From Apiospora phragmitis (Eukaryota; Ascomycota; Sordariomycetes; Amphisphaeriales; Apiosporaceae), in assembly GCA_038363925.1 (NCBI GenBank), contig JAQQWL010000009.1:1488001-1552000 (forward strand): a stretch of DNA of 64,000 nt, read 5' to 3'. The translations under genes were made by a program, and so were the position numbers. Within the stretch, counting starts at the first letter, position 1. Each line of letters starts with the position of its first letter. Of the stretch, positions 12,388 through 23,300 are shown in pieces. The notes beneath the pieces were generated by a model. It ran no database searches. It had not been told where the DNA came from and saw only the letters and a program-made list of their open reading frames with translations.

Positions 12388-13972
12388 GCTGACTGTGACT
12401 GGGCTTACGCGCATAACCGCAAACCTCACCCTTGAAACGCCCTGCTCCCGCGCGGATGCCCAGAGATCAGCGTTGGAGAGTGGTCAGATAGTAGCTTGCA
12501 GAGCACCATGCACTCAATTCAACCTCTTCTTCCAAGTAACAAGAAACAGACACGTCAATGCAGACACCTGCTCAAGGTTTCAATGGTCAAGTGCCGTTGG
12601 TGATCTCTGGGGCCATCCCCATGGCGAGCAGGCGGTCAGAGGTTTGGGTGGTATTGCTGCTGCAAGCTGTATGTATGCAGTGGCTGCTGCTGCTTGCTGC
12701 ATGCCCTAGGTTCGCTATCAGTGAACTGCAAGCCCCGGTGCAAGCGAGCAGCACCTAACCTACATAGGAACAATTGACATGCAGCCTTGTCGAGGGCCAA
12801 GAAAGAGCCGGGAACTTGTCATCCTCTTGGCTCTTCTTCCCCGCACCATTCCCATCCTCCAAAGTATCATTCGAGGTACATTTCACGATGGTGGCCGTTG
12901 GGTGTGTAGTACCGGAGAGATTGAGCTCTAGTGAATGTGAGCGTGCCATGGCCCACAGGGGGCCCTGGGTGCTGCCCCGCACTCGTCTCGTTCGAGCGCC
13001 TGGCTTATCTGAGCAGACGGCGCGTTGATCATGGTCCGCTCATCGTACGTCCCATGCGGGAATCGCGCGGGCTGGGGAGGATAATTTGGTCCGGAACGGA
13101 ACTGCGGACATGTTCGACATCCAATGTCAGATCCATCCTCACAATCTGCAATCTATGGCAGGCAAATAGGACGAATATGCAAGGCTGTCTGTCCTCTTGT
13201 TAGCCTGGGGTTCTCCCACGTGCTGCCCTCCCTGCTCCTTGTGCCAGACCGACAGCAACATACGACAAGGAGGAGTTGAAACTTTCCAGTCTCTCGTTTC
13301 TCGTCGTTTCGTCTTCCACTCTGTCATCCGGTCATCCATGTCTCCGTCTCTCCGTCTCTCTCTCTCTTTCCATTCCATTCCTGTTTATCGGTCGCGCTTC
13401 GCCGGCTCCACCGCACCGGAGGTTAACCCCCACCGCTGCCCGGGTACTGTGCAGACTGTGCTGTTGTACTTCTGGGAATGGCGCAATATTAATAACACCG
13501 CGATGTTATAGAGACACTAATAACCACTAAGAGGCTCCGACACTACTGTAAACAAGGTCGCGACAGAGAACCCACCCGAAAAACTAAAGAGCGGGATGAC
13601 GTCCTAGACGATTGAACTGGAAGAATGTTCTACTGTATGTTCTCTGGGACTACCAAACATAACTCGGCCGCGAGAAGCCGTAGCCGAGTTTCACCAACGC
13701 GCGCCAATTGAACGGGCTAGAGAAGAAGCTGGAGAAAGGTGCACTGCTGCAATGCAGAGAACGCGCGATCACGAATAGCCTACCGACACCAGGATCCGCG
13801 AGCGAAAGCCTGCATTACTGTCGAGTCCGTTGCCCTTCGTCCCTGGCCTAAGTGCAACGCTGCAAGGCACACGAAACTTGGCATCCCAGGCGGGTCAGCC
13901 AACTTTTCGGACTCGATTCACACCCACTCGAAGGAGAAGATCTCGTAACCTGTTACTTGATGCGTGAACACG

Positions 13973-14010
13973 TCTCCTTTCAGGAGAATGCGTTGGCTGT
14001 TCAGGAGAAC
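13973..14010. repeat. Paired small palindromes sharing TTCAGGAGAA
   Basis: TCTCCT-TTC-AGGAGA at 13,973-13,987 is a perfect 6-bp inverted repeat. It is followed by GTTC-AGGA-GAAC at 13,999-14,010, and both contain the direct repeat TTCAGGAGAA. This could be an operator-like site or chance; no gene start is near. Confidence 0.4.
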
Positions 14011-14513
14011 ACCTGACCGCTGGAACCTCGTGACGGAGACTGGAGAAGATCTGCGCGTCTCGTTGCCGCTTCACCCCAAAACTTGCGTGCAGTCAATATT
14101 ATGACTAAGCCGGAAGTTTTGTCCCGGAAGCTCGAAGTTGAGAACTCCTGGTCCATGGAGAGTCTGGTGATCATATTACCTTGACTCGTGGTGGTAGTAT
14201 TACTCTCCCAGGAATAAGCTGGAGGTCTCAGGAGTGAATACAGGCAACTCCATGATAGGCCGTGTATATTCAGCCCCGAAGAACCACGGGAATAGGAGGA
14301 TACACTCCGGAAGTCCTACCGTGTGATCCAGGCAGACTATGCTGGAAAAGGCCGGCAATAGCTGGCATTCTCGCACCCTCAAGTTGTCATAGTAGAATGC
14401 TTCACATTATGCTTAGGATGAAAGAGAGCATCGCCCCTAATAAAATGCATATACTCGACGCAAAAAAGGTAAACGACATATGTAGCCCGCATAATATATA
14501 AATGATAACACGC

Positions 14514-14564
14514 GAGTCCCGTGCCACGGATGGTTATCCCTAGAGGAATACTCCTCAGGGACTC
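14514..14564. repeat. Nested inverted repeat
   Basis: GAGTCCC (14,514-14,520) pairs with GGGACTC (14,558-14,564). Inside it GAGGA (14,543-14,547) pairs with TCCTC (14,552-14,556) across a 4-base loop. Function unknown. Confidence 0.4.
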
Positions 14565-14739
14565 CGTCTAATAATGTAGCAACGTGTGCAGTAGCTCTCC
14601 TCCGTCTCCGTCTTCAAGGGCTGTAATCTACCCATCTCACAGAAATTTCTCTTAAGAAAGCATAAAGTGACCGAGTTTACGGAAAATATAACTGCCACCG
14701 GGATGGAATCTCAGCGAAAATAAAAGCACCAGGAGCGTC

Positions 14740-14845
14740 AGGTACGTTTTTACGACTAGCTTAAGATCGTAAGTAAGTAGTTATTAAATACAATATATAG
14801 TATCTATAAAGAATAATATCCCTTAAATGTCTACTCGTTCTTTTA
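14740..14845. repeat. Short AT-rich, RIP-like patch
   Basis: About 100 bp with TA-rich, CA/TG-poor composition sit in otherwise normal sequence. This resembles a small fragment of the mutated repeats found beyond 26,100. No similarity to a named element could be recognised. Confidence 0.35.
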
Positions 14846-14909
14846 TTAAACCGAGCACATGCCTTTCCCCATACCAAGCCTGGTAGACGTTGCGTGTATT
14901 TCCGTAACC

Positions 14910-15233
14910 CTACAGTTCATCCAATTGGTCCCTTATGTCCTTTCCGCCCTGCAGATTCGCCGCATTGCCAGCAGTAGAGGAGCGGGCCGCCAGACAAGTG
15001 GACTTGGCGGCTCTGGAGTCCATGACGGAGGTGCCGTTAGCGGCCGTGCCCGGGCTGTTGTCGTCGCTCCCACCCCTTTTCGCGTTGTGGACCTGGAAGG
15101 CCAGCTCCAGGGCCCGCGCCGCCCCGATGCTGGCGGCCTCGGGACCGTGGACGAAGGAGAACAGCCAGAATGGCTTTGTGAGCCCTGAAGTTGAATCGAA
15201 ACCCCGAATAGATGGTCTTAGAGATTGCGGCAT
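14910..15233 (-). CDS. Unrecognised ORF with coding-like codon use
   Basis: A 107-residue frame starts at 15,233 and ends at 14,910. Its middle (WLFSFVHGPEAASIGAARAL and ELAFQVHNAKRG) uses GC-ending codons like the real genes here, which random frames do not. The tail is Ser/Ala/Gly-rich and ends KDIRDQLDEL. I do not recognise the family. It lies just downstream of the broken P450 on the same strand and may be the last exon of another decayed gene. Overlapping frames on both strands are also open, so confidence is low. Confidence 0.3.
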   Translation of the reverse strand: MPQSLRPSIRGFDSTSGLTKPFWLFSFVHGPEAASIGAARALELAFQVHNAKRGGSDDNSPGTAANGTSVMDSRAAKSTCLAARSSTAGNAANLQGGKDIRDQLDEL

Positions 15234-15269
15234 CCATGCTCACTGTGCTACTGGGTACATGTTGATATG

Positions 15270-16906
15270 TCACTCTTCCCACGCCACTTGAACCGGCTTG
15301 ACTTTCATAGGCAGCCCTGCGATGGCTTGGCCGTTACATGCAAAGTTTGGTACATTTTATGGCCATTGACTAAAGGTGTATCGTCGGCATACATCTCTCT
15401 AAAATCGAAGCTAGAAAGGGTTAGGATTATAATGATCTTGATTTGTATGAGAGCCATCGCTTCTATAAGTGATAGAAGTCGAAATTATTAGTAAGATAGC
15501 ATACCAGTTGGTGAGCGGGAGAGAAGTGCGTGATGACTTACTGCCAATGCAGTCCCTAGGGCCTTTCTCGAATGCGCGCCAGGCATTTGGGGATACGAAA
15601 TACGGATCTGACGGGCCCTTTGTAAGGTATCTTTCTGGGATAAACAATTCATGGTCCTTGAAAACGTCTTCGTGATGCATTATGGCGTAATCATTAATGA
15701 AGCATGCAAAGGGATATGTCGGCCAGTCTCTTCCATCTGCCTTCAAGTGGACACAACAAAGAGGTTGCCTTGATCAGTTATTTGCCATGCGTATCATAGA
15801 AAAAATTGGACTTACCCAACTCGGCCGGACCGATAGGAACCGCCGATGGGCGGAAATAGACGGAGCGACTCCATGATGACCGCCAGCGTGTACGGGAGGT
15901 CGTTCACCAAGGTGGGATCGCTGCATAGCATTTCAGCCGCCTTGGAGACACCCCCAAACTTTTGATCATGCTCCGCTCGGACTCTCCGCAGAGCGTCCGG
16001 GTACAAGCTTAGAACATAGTATATATGCTTCCTGGGCGTCAGCTTATAGACAGAAATGGCAGAGCGCGGTGACGTTGCTTCAGACTCACACATATCGTAC
16101 TGGCGGAGGAGTCGTGACCGGCGAAAATGAGAGTTTTCGATCTGGTCGGACAGGTTAGCATCCATGTATGTATTAACATCTGGGATTCAGAAGGTAATTG
16201 CTCACTGAGTGACGAGATTATCGCGGAGAGAGTCGTCGACAAGGGGCTTCGATTGGCCCTTGTCTTTACTGTAGGCTTCCACCGCGTAGTCCACTGCACA
16301 ACGCTTCTTTTTTTTCGCTGCTGTACGCGGTTTCCTGCCTGAAGAAAACCTGTCCTCGAGGACCTTGCCAATGTATCTGTCCAACTTTCGACGGTTCGCC
16401 CACCGTCGGTATGCACGGTGTAGATTCAGATCTACTAGGTACAGCGCCCAGAACTCGGTGGGCGAGAGGAGGGCCTGGTCTCTAAACAGCGTCATAAACT
16501 CGTGGTCCTGCTCTACGGCATGACAGTCGATGCCACTATAGTTATTACTCGTTAGCGATAGGGGTGCGCAGTTGCAGAAAGAAGAAGTCGCCCAGGCCGT
16601 ACTTGGTCCGGATGAGGTGGGCGAAGACGTGCGGGTTGGCATCGGGGGGGGGGATGCTCTGGGCTGCGTCGCGTAGGATGGGGAGATGGCCGAGGAGGGG
16701 GTGGTGAGGGGGGCCGGGCTGTGGCTGCTGTGTCAGCGAGAGCGTTTCGTGTGTGGATGTCTGTGGTCTAATGGTTGGGAATCAGTATCAGGGAGTAGGC
16801 AATCTCTACTTACAAGGCCTTGGAAGAGACGTCGCTGCTGTATGAACTTCCATACCACGGACAGAATGGCAGCGGCTAGAACAAGTACGGGGAGTAGAAC
16901 AGCCAT
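15270..16906 (-). pseudogene. Cytochrome P450 pseudogene with an internal deletion
   Basis: The start at 16,906 encodes a membrane anchor (MAVLLPVLVLAAAILSVVWK). After an intron with donor GTAAGT near 16,812 comes the Pro-rich hinge and PLLGHLPILRDAAQSI, then IRTKYGLGDFFF. The frame then reaches stops near 16,535-16,550 and resumes, in another frame, at EFMTLFRDQALLSPTEFW. About 120 residues normally lying between (helices B to D, including the helix-C WxxxR) are absent. Downstream are the I-helix oxygen-binding motif FAGHDSS (after an intron with CTAAC branch site), the ExxR motif ESLRLFPP, and the haem loop FEKGPRDCIG (near 15,550), all intact. The last intron leads to TLHVTAKPSQG, after which a one-base shift creates an early stop (15,305-15,307) instead of 15,270. 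I also could not find an in-frame splice after LRLFPP. The order matches fungal microsomal class-II P450s. The enzyme cannot fold as it stands. Confidence 0.75.
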
Positions 16907-16978
16907 GGCATGACAAGGATGACCGTTCAGCGAGTAGGACAAGTGAACAAAAAAGACTGAGTAGAGAGAGAATTTGAA

Positions 16979-17293
16979 TTGCTCGAGAAGTGGGAGCTCA
17001 GCGAGGACCTCTACCACGCCCACCGCGCCTGGGTCATCTCCATCGTCCCGCCCGAGCGGCTGCTCGTATTTCGGCCCGAGATGGGCTGGGGGCCCCTCTG
17101 CCGGTTTCTGGGCAAAGAGATCCCCGCGAGCCGCCCGATGGTCCGGGACGCCGGGAAGATATGGCAGGTACCGTTTCCGCGGACGAACGAACGGAGCGTG
17201 CTGCGGTTTTACAAGCAGATGGCTATGTTTTGTGGTATCATCTCTTGGTTGCTGATATTGTTTTTTGTCTGGGCCATGGCAGCTAGCCTATAA
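16979..17293 (+). pseudogene. C-terminal fragment of a fungal sulfotransferase-like protein
   Basis: The frame reads LYHAHRAWVISIVPPERLLV, then GWGPLCRFLGKEIPA, then VPFPRTNERS, and ends in a hydrophobic tail (MFCGIISWLLILFFVWAMAA). The set LY.AH...V...P.ERLL.F / GWGPLC.FLGK..P / PFPR.N is typical of the C-terminal third of the fungal Sulfotransfer_4 family, whose members often end in a membrane segment. The P-loop (PAPS-binding) N-terminal two thirds are missing: only 70 bp separate this fragment from the divergent P450 start at 16,906. I infer a truncated gene joined to the P450 promoter by rearrangement. Confidence 0.6.
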
Positions 17294-17819
17294 GAAGGTC
17301 TTTAGTGGTTATTGCACGGATGTTTACCCGTTGTTTCGTTATACACTTTAGGAGTCTAGGAACAAAGCACATTTTTCCATTATTACTTAGAAGCAAATAT
17401 CCTCGCTTTTGGCGGCAACTGTGAAATGGCCTTGAACTCTTGCTATGATCCTCACAGCATCGCCTGTCTAGTACCCCAGGCGCTCTCTTCTGCCTCTTAG
17501 GTTTCGCAATATTGTCTATAGGCTATGATCGCAATCCCAATTTTCTCCTGTACTGGTTATGTCCTTCCCGAACGGGGCCAACCGGCGTTACCTTCCAAAC
17601 ACGTTTTTTGAGGCTCTTCATGGAAGAATGTATATTATCGTCATTCACATCAGCCCCGCCATATACGGGGATTAGAACGTATGATGATTCCAACCGACGT
17701 CGGTCAAATTGGGAAATGGTGAGGCAAACGGGGAAGTCTAGCGAAGCCTTTTCTATCTCTTGGCCCCTCTTGGCCCTGGTGCTTATTGCTTTTAGCGGGT
17801 AGATGAGGCTCTGACAGCC
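17294..17819. other. No recognised gene
   Basis: Open frames on both strands (17,512-17,802 plus; 17,523-17,990 minus) show no domain. The plus strand may hold intron sequence before the exon-like segment that starts at about 17,820. Confidence 0.35.
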
Positions 17820-17970
17820 GTATATCCGAGTGCGACTCGGTATCGACCTCATCAACGAGTCCATCAACCGCTTCCAGTGGAACGGCCTCGTCGGGGCCAA
17901 GGGCGAGATGCACTGCCAGGGCGGCGACGTTGGAGGCAAACAGGTCGAGTGGGGTCTCTTCCACACCTGA
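17820..17970 (+). pseudogene. Orphan terminal exon-like fragment
   Basis: After a plausible acceptor (CTGACAG) the frame reads RVRLGIDLINESINRFQWNG, then LVGAKGEMHCQGGD, and ends GLFHT at a TGA (17,968-17,970). Nearly every codon ends in C or G, unlike the flanking sequence, so this looks like genuine coding DNA. I do not recognise the family. No upstream exons could be found. It is another likely gene remnant in this decayed stretch. Confidence 0.35.
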
Positions 17971-19490
17971 GTGTGCCAATGGAGGAGCAAGAGAGTGTGT
18001 GAGAGAGGCGGCGGCTGGCGGGAAGGGTTGATGCCACACTACATGAACTCACGATTACATCAGAGTCTGTCGGGGTCACGATCGCAGTTGTGCTTGGCAC
18101 CGAAGTGGAAGGGGATTTCCCGATTGGGATGTTTGATTTTTTCCGTTCTTACAACCCTTTTTCGAAGTAGAAGTAGAGGAGTTTGATGGTAGTTCTTAAT
18201 GCGAGAAGGATGAGACCCTACCTGTGCAATACTGTGTCAATTCCGTGATCCGTAGAAAAGGGGAAAGGTTATGCCGAGCTATACAGGCCCACATGGGACA
18301 TCGAAAGGCAGGCCGGACGGGAAGAACTGGAGGAGCCAGAAGAACTCTGGCAACCAGATGTCGACTTCCGGCCCGTGAATTAAGTATATGGAATGCCCCA
18401 GACCGTACACATCTGGCAAGGCACGGACAGCAACCCACACCTGCACTAACTGTATAGTACTCTCCGTGTTGCCGCCTTGTACCATGCCAACGACAGCACA
18501 CCAGTAGCCGTACGCTACGGACACGCCGTCCTGCGTTGGGAGCGTCGTCTTTCTCTATGTTAGCCAGCTAAAGCTTTTCGGCTTATAAGCATAACAGCTG
18601 AAACAATGAACTTCGCGTGTATCGGCGTGCGTTAAAATACGTGTGTATAGTATTGCTCGCGCTTGTCCCTCGACGCTTTCGACGAACGCCACGGAGCTCG
18701 CCGGTGACGTTGATAAAGGATTCAGCAGATTCAGCCGGTTCATAAGTTGACCGAAAAGTTCGGCTGAAAGGCCGGTTGAAAGCGAGGAAAAGCTGTCAGC
18801 CAGTTTGCTCAAGGAAACCTCCTAGCCTTATGGTTCTGTACGACATCCCCGCTTCCAGAATCGCTGTAATTATATTACATGCTGAAGTGCTTACTCACAC
18901 CTTGCGTGCGGACGAATGGCGTGCGTCGAATGGCTCTGTGTATGACAAAATCTACATAGGAACGCATGAAATTGCGGAGGTAATATGTCAGAGTACGAAT
19001 CAGTATGCATAGCTTGGCCATCGACGTTGTATACTCCAATGCATATGCATGCAGCCAGGGCCTCAAGGCAGCTTCACCGGTTCCCCGTAGCAGGATCCCA
19101 TTGGGTCTAGATCATGTGGTAAGTCTCTGTCCAAATTAACCGATGACCAGAGCATAGCCTGATCTCGCAGGTGACCACCATGAACACGAAAAAGCATTTT
19201 GTGTTGTTGAGTGGCCCCCGGGGAGATGGGGAATTCGTTCCTGTAGCCCGGAGTAAGCCTCAGAGTCTCGACAAAAGCTGGTATAGGAAAAGGCATAAAA
19301 GGGGCCCAAATCCCCGACTTGAAACGAGGGAAGCATATCATCCATCATCCTTCTCAGGCCCTCCAAGGAGACAACACCACAAGACAAACATCCTAACTAC
19401 TACCTACTCTCTCAACCACTAACTAACTTCCTTCTATCCTCTCCATCCTCCCCCCCTTTTGAAACTTCCAACTCACCCACCCACCTCCTA
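17971..19490. other. Intergenic, promoter side of the small secreted protein
   Basis: No gene is recognised. The last 200 bp become CT-rich (19,380-19,490), as is common in fungal core promoters and 5' leaders. Confidence 0.45.
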
Positions 19491-19513
19491 CCACCACCAC
19501 CACCACCACCACC
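19491..19513 (+). repeat. (CCA)n run touching the start codon
   Basis: A run of CCA/CAC triplets occupies the last 23 bp of the leader and abuts the ATG at 19,514, leaving an ACC-ATG start context. Confidence 0.8.
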
Positions 19514-19796
19514 ATGCAGTTCAACTTCCTCCTCACCGTCACCGCCCTGCTGGCCTCCGCCGCCGTCGAGGCCTGCAAGTGCGGCAGCAACATCGACGCC
19601 ACCCGCGCCTGCTGCCGCTCCGCCGGCGGCACTCCCACCGACAGCGACTGCCCCGCCGGCGGCATCAGCGAGCGCCTGAGCAACTTCGCCTCGTGGCTGC
19701 CGCAAGGACGAGATCCAGGCCGAGCGCAAGGCCAAGGGCCTCGCGCCTCTCAACGACACCGAACTGCTCTCGGCTCTCGACAATTACGGGGCATAG
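19514..19796 (+). pseudogene. Small secreted cysteine-rich protein gene with one frameshift
   Basis: The start at 19,514 opens a signal peptide (MQFNFLLTVTALLASAAVEA) followed by Cys pairs (CKC, CC, then a single C). About 60 residues in, at ISERLSNFAS (19,660-19,690), the reading frame runs into an artificial-looking Gly/Arg/Gln-rich stretch. A frame one base over continues with KDEIQAERKAKGLAP and ends GLAPLNDTELLSALDNYGA before a TAG at 19,794-19,796. The span is 283 bp, one more than a multiple of three. The additional base lies within 19,691-19,700 (TCGTGGCTGC). The pattern resembles families of about 90-110-residue secreted fungal proteins, some regarded as candidate effectors. It is either a recent loss of function or a sequence error. 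Function unknown. Confidence 0.65.
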
Positions 19797-20326
19797 AGAA
19801 TGGATGTGTTTATTTTTGGAGGAGGGAGCTGTCTGATGAATGTGGAACTGATTGGAAGTCACTGATTTTTCTCACTGCTGATATGACTGATATGGATGTG
19901 GACACCCCCTCGTTGGGTGTTTTTCGTTCCTGCAGTGCTTACTTGAGTTTGAATCGAAATTGGAACAGAGTAAAAGAACTAGTTCACCTGATTTTATCGA
20001 TAAATTCATTTCCCTAGTTGACATAACAATCACTTGCTCCCTACGATGCAAGTGTGCTATGAAATCAGATTAATTACCTAGCAAACAGCTCGAATAGTTC
20101 TGCTGTCCCCTGTCGTGTGATACATTCGTACAAGCTATGTCTCATCGCAACTTACTTACAGAGCCGACTCCTGGTAGATGATAGGACTGCTACCAAGTCC
20201 GAAGCCTCTCGTGATATACTCCTCAACGCCGTGAGAACCAACCAACCAACCATGCAATGTCATACAAAGTCCTTTCTGTGACCCTTATATCTATACAACC
20301 ATCCGACGCCATCTCAAATGCAAGTG
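19797..20326. other. Converging 3' regions
   Basis: This stretch lies between the small secreted protein gene and the 3' end of the minus-strand BRCT gene. No gene is seen. Confidence 0.5.
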
Positions 20327-23300
20327 CTACAGCATCTCACCTCCCTCAACGAGCCGTCCCAGAATAAGACTTTGAACGATCAACTCATCTGTAAGGATCC
20401 TAGGCATGCTACGGAGCGGCGGTCCAAACGAGCCGCTGTTCGTTGTACTCTGCCTTTTCCTTTTCTTGGTATTACCGACTTGCGCGGGTGGACCGACAGT
20501 CAATACGTTGAATATGGTGTCGTCGCCGTCGGGATAGATCCAGTCGAATGGGCTTCCAGCTTGCTCTCTTTCTCGTAATAGATCCCCAGCCTCCGTGGGC
20601 GTATTGACACGCTCGAGATTTGCTCCTAGAACATGGGCAAGGAAGGCGTAGAACGTGCACCGTTTTTCGTGCTTCTGAGTCTTGGTCTTCTTCACCACGA
20701 GGAGAACACTCATCTCGCCAAGAAGCTTTGGTCGCTGACTAATGGTCACTGACAGCTCTGCAGAAGATGCATCGTACCCTGGCAGATCGCGCGACTTGAA
20801 TGCGCCGTCGAGGACAGTACTCGGCCCAGCACAGAGCATATAGGGCAGCCAGTCCACAACCGAGCCCTTGGCATCGCACGCTGACACCCAGTTCCAGGAC
20901 AAGCACGGCAGACCCAGGGCAAGTGCTTGCATATACTTCGCCTTACGCGAGCAGTTGTCCGTGATCAAAGCAGTAAACCCGGCATTGGCTGCTTCTGAAG
21001 TCAGGCTTAGACTGCTTGCCAGCATCCTCGACGAAGCTTCGGGGACAACGGATGATTTCTCCTCAAACAGGTCATGGAACCCAGCGTTCAGGATTCGACC
21101 ACCGCCTTTCCGTATGAGAGCTTCCACCCTTTCTTTCTTTTCCTCCTTTTCCGCCTCTTTCTCTCTTCTGGGCCTCGGTCTTCTTCTTCTTGTCATTGTC
21201 GGATGAGCCAATGGTTGTCACAAAAATCATGCCGCTGAAAATACCAGACGGGATTTGCAGGCTTGGGTCTTTGACAGCCCTGAAAGACCTCGAGCCCCGT
21301 GTCTGACCAGCAACAGAGGCTGCCGATGGCGAGGGTCGAGCAAGCTCATCAGTAGATACCGATGACTGGCGAGTAAGTCTGCTAGGCTCCTTTCTGGCAC
21401 GGTCACGTTGACCGCGTTGGCGCGCCGGGCTGTAAGTCTTCATGGTTGACCGTGGCCGAGACTGGCGATGAATCTTAGCTGCGGCCGGTGACGAATAATT
21501 GTCTTTTGGAGGCCCCTCGCCGTCTTCGGTGTTTGGAGTCGTACTCGACGAAACATTAGGTGTCGCACTGAGTGCTGTTAACGTGGAAGATCTGGTGCCG
21601 GGATCGGCCAAGTTCGGCGCACTGGACGACAGAAGTGGCTGTGGCGTCGCGACTTCTGGAAGCCGGCCAGAACGGCGCGAGGGCTGAGAGGTAGGAACCG
21701 GGGCCGTGCTGGGCATTGGAGGAGAAGAGCCCATGGGTTTGATTTGGTCGCCAGGGTCGCTCATAACAATCTCGTCGGACTCTTCAACCTCGGATCTTTT
21801 CAGTCTCTTCGGCGGAGGCAACTTCGGTGTGGATGCGGCCTCGGTCGACACGTTGGATAGGATTGGTGGGCTCGGACCCTTGGGCTCGGCTGCTGCTGTA
21901 CCAGCAGGGCTCGTTTCTGGAATGAGGTCACGGCTGCCAGGGAAGTTGACAGAATTCACCCTTGGGAGAAGAGGTATATCAGAAGATGAGATGCCAGTCT
22001 CTTGAGGTGCGGCGTTCAATTTCCCCTTCCGGCGTGACGCCGTATCTTGGGCGGCTTCCGTACTCTTAGTACCGGCATCCTGAGAATCTGCGACTGTCTC
22101 CTGACCCTCCTCGTTATTTCCATATGTTATCTGATCAGCCGAGCGAGATCCGAGCTTCCTTCGATTTGTGGATGGCACCTCAACCAGTTCCTCAGACCTG
22201 GAAGAAGGGTGAGATATTGGTATAGACCTTAGGGACCGTGTCGCCTCCTCTTTTTTGCGCTTCGCTCGGCGCTGACGTTTACGTCGCTCCTGAACCGTGT
22301 CAGAGTCAGAGTTTGCGGCACCGGACTCGTCGAGAATCTCTACCGAGGTTTGACGCTCGGCAGGCGAGCTCCGCGAAGAAATGTAGTCCCGAATGGGCTC
22401 CGGCACAGATCTGGTTCTCTGAGGCTTGGCATGTGGCGACTCGGGAGCGTCGTACGGGTCTTGGGTGTCGGGTGCAAGTCCGGATGACGGTGGGGGTACA
22501 TATGGACTGGATGTTCCAACCGCCTGCAATTGAGAAGTGCGGAGCCCGCGTTCGCGCAAAGGAGAGGATAGTAATTGTGGATTCGGCGAGATGGTGTTCG
22601 CGTTGAGTTCTGGGGAAGGTCTTGAAGACGTTGGAGATGCAATCTTCTTCACAGCCGAGGTGAACTGGGTATTGGCAAAGAGCTGCGAACTCGGCATCAA
22701 TGGTTCGGCGGTACCACCAGCATGGAAGAGTCTTGTTGCCAGTGCTGGTGTCTCTGGAGGTGGCATTCCAGTGGAGGAGTTGCGAACGAATGGAGGTGGC
22801 AGAAAACCGGAGCTCCGTCGTGGCTGGGTTACGGGAGCGACCGAAGAATAGCGGTCATGTTCGTCTTCAGAGCCGGAATCGGTCTCGGCATCATTTAGGT
22901 TGTTCGCAATACTGTCCGTGGCTGGTCCGAATTGACCCAGGTCGAAATCCACGGCGCCCGTCTCGTCTTCGTGTAGCGTGCCATGCTCGTGGTCGCTGTC
23001 GGGGTGGGATCGTTGTGTATCGTAGCGGTCGCCGGAATCTGTGGGCTTCAGTTGAGAAGAAGCGAGGTTGTCTCCGCGGATCTCTCGATATTGTTCATAG
23101 CTTCGGCCCTCATTGGACTGCGTGGGTGACTGACTGTCGTCCTCCATGTTCTTCCTCAGTGCCGACTTGGGTCGCAGCGTCGGTAGTGAGGCATGGCCAC
23201 CCGCAATAGTTCTGGAACTGATCGCAGGTTTGGATTGGCACTGCTCGGTTGTTGCGGGATGTCGTCGTTCCGAAGAAAGGGGTGCCTCTGTCGCGATCAC

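Larger units (their letters stand above)
8204..14909. other. 6.7-kb stretch without a recognised gene
   Basis: The stretch starts as the upstream region of the 7169-8203 gene. No open frame here has a recognisable domain or a plausible multi-exon continuation. It contains poly-T runs (around 10,317-10,340), a CAG-type microsatellite (12,348-12,387), two small inverted-repeat clusters (13,973-14,010 and 14,514-14,564) and a short AT-rich patch (14,740-14,845). A non-coding transcript or long 5' leader is possible but nothing in the sequence proves it. Confidence 0.45.

Noticed and set aside
10184..12982. Numerous open frames of 60-120 codons
   Set aside because: No domain, no consistent codon bias and no splice-linked continuation; typical of random sequence at this composition.
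16755..16790. TGGTCTAATGGTTGGGAATC resembling a tRNA A box
   Set aside because: It lies within the first intron of the P450 on the other strand and lacks a B box and acceptor stem.
19412..19783. Minus-strand Gly/Ala-rich frame over the small secreted protein
   Set aside because: It is antisense to a gene with a clear signal peptide, and its repeats come from the CCA run.
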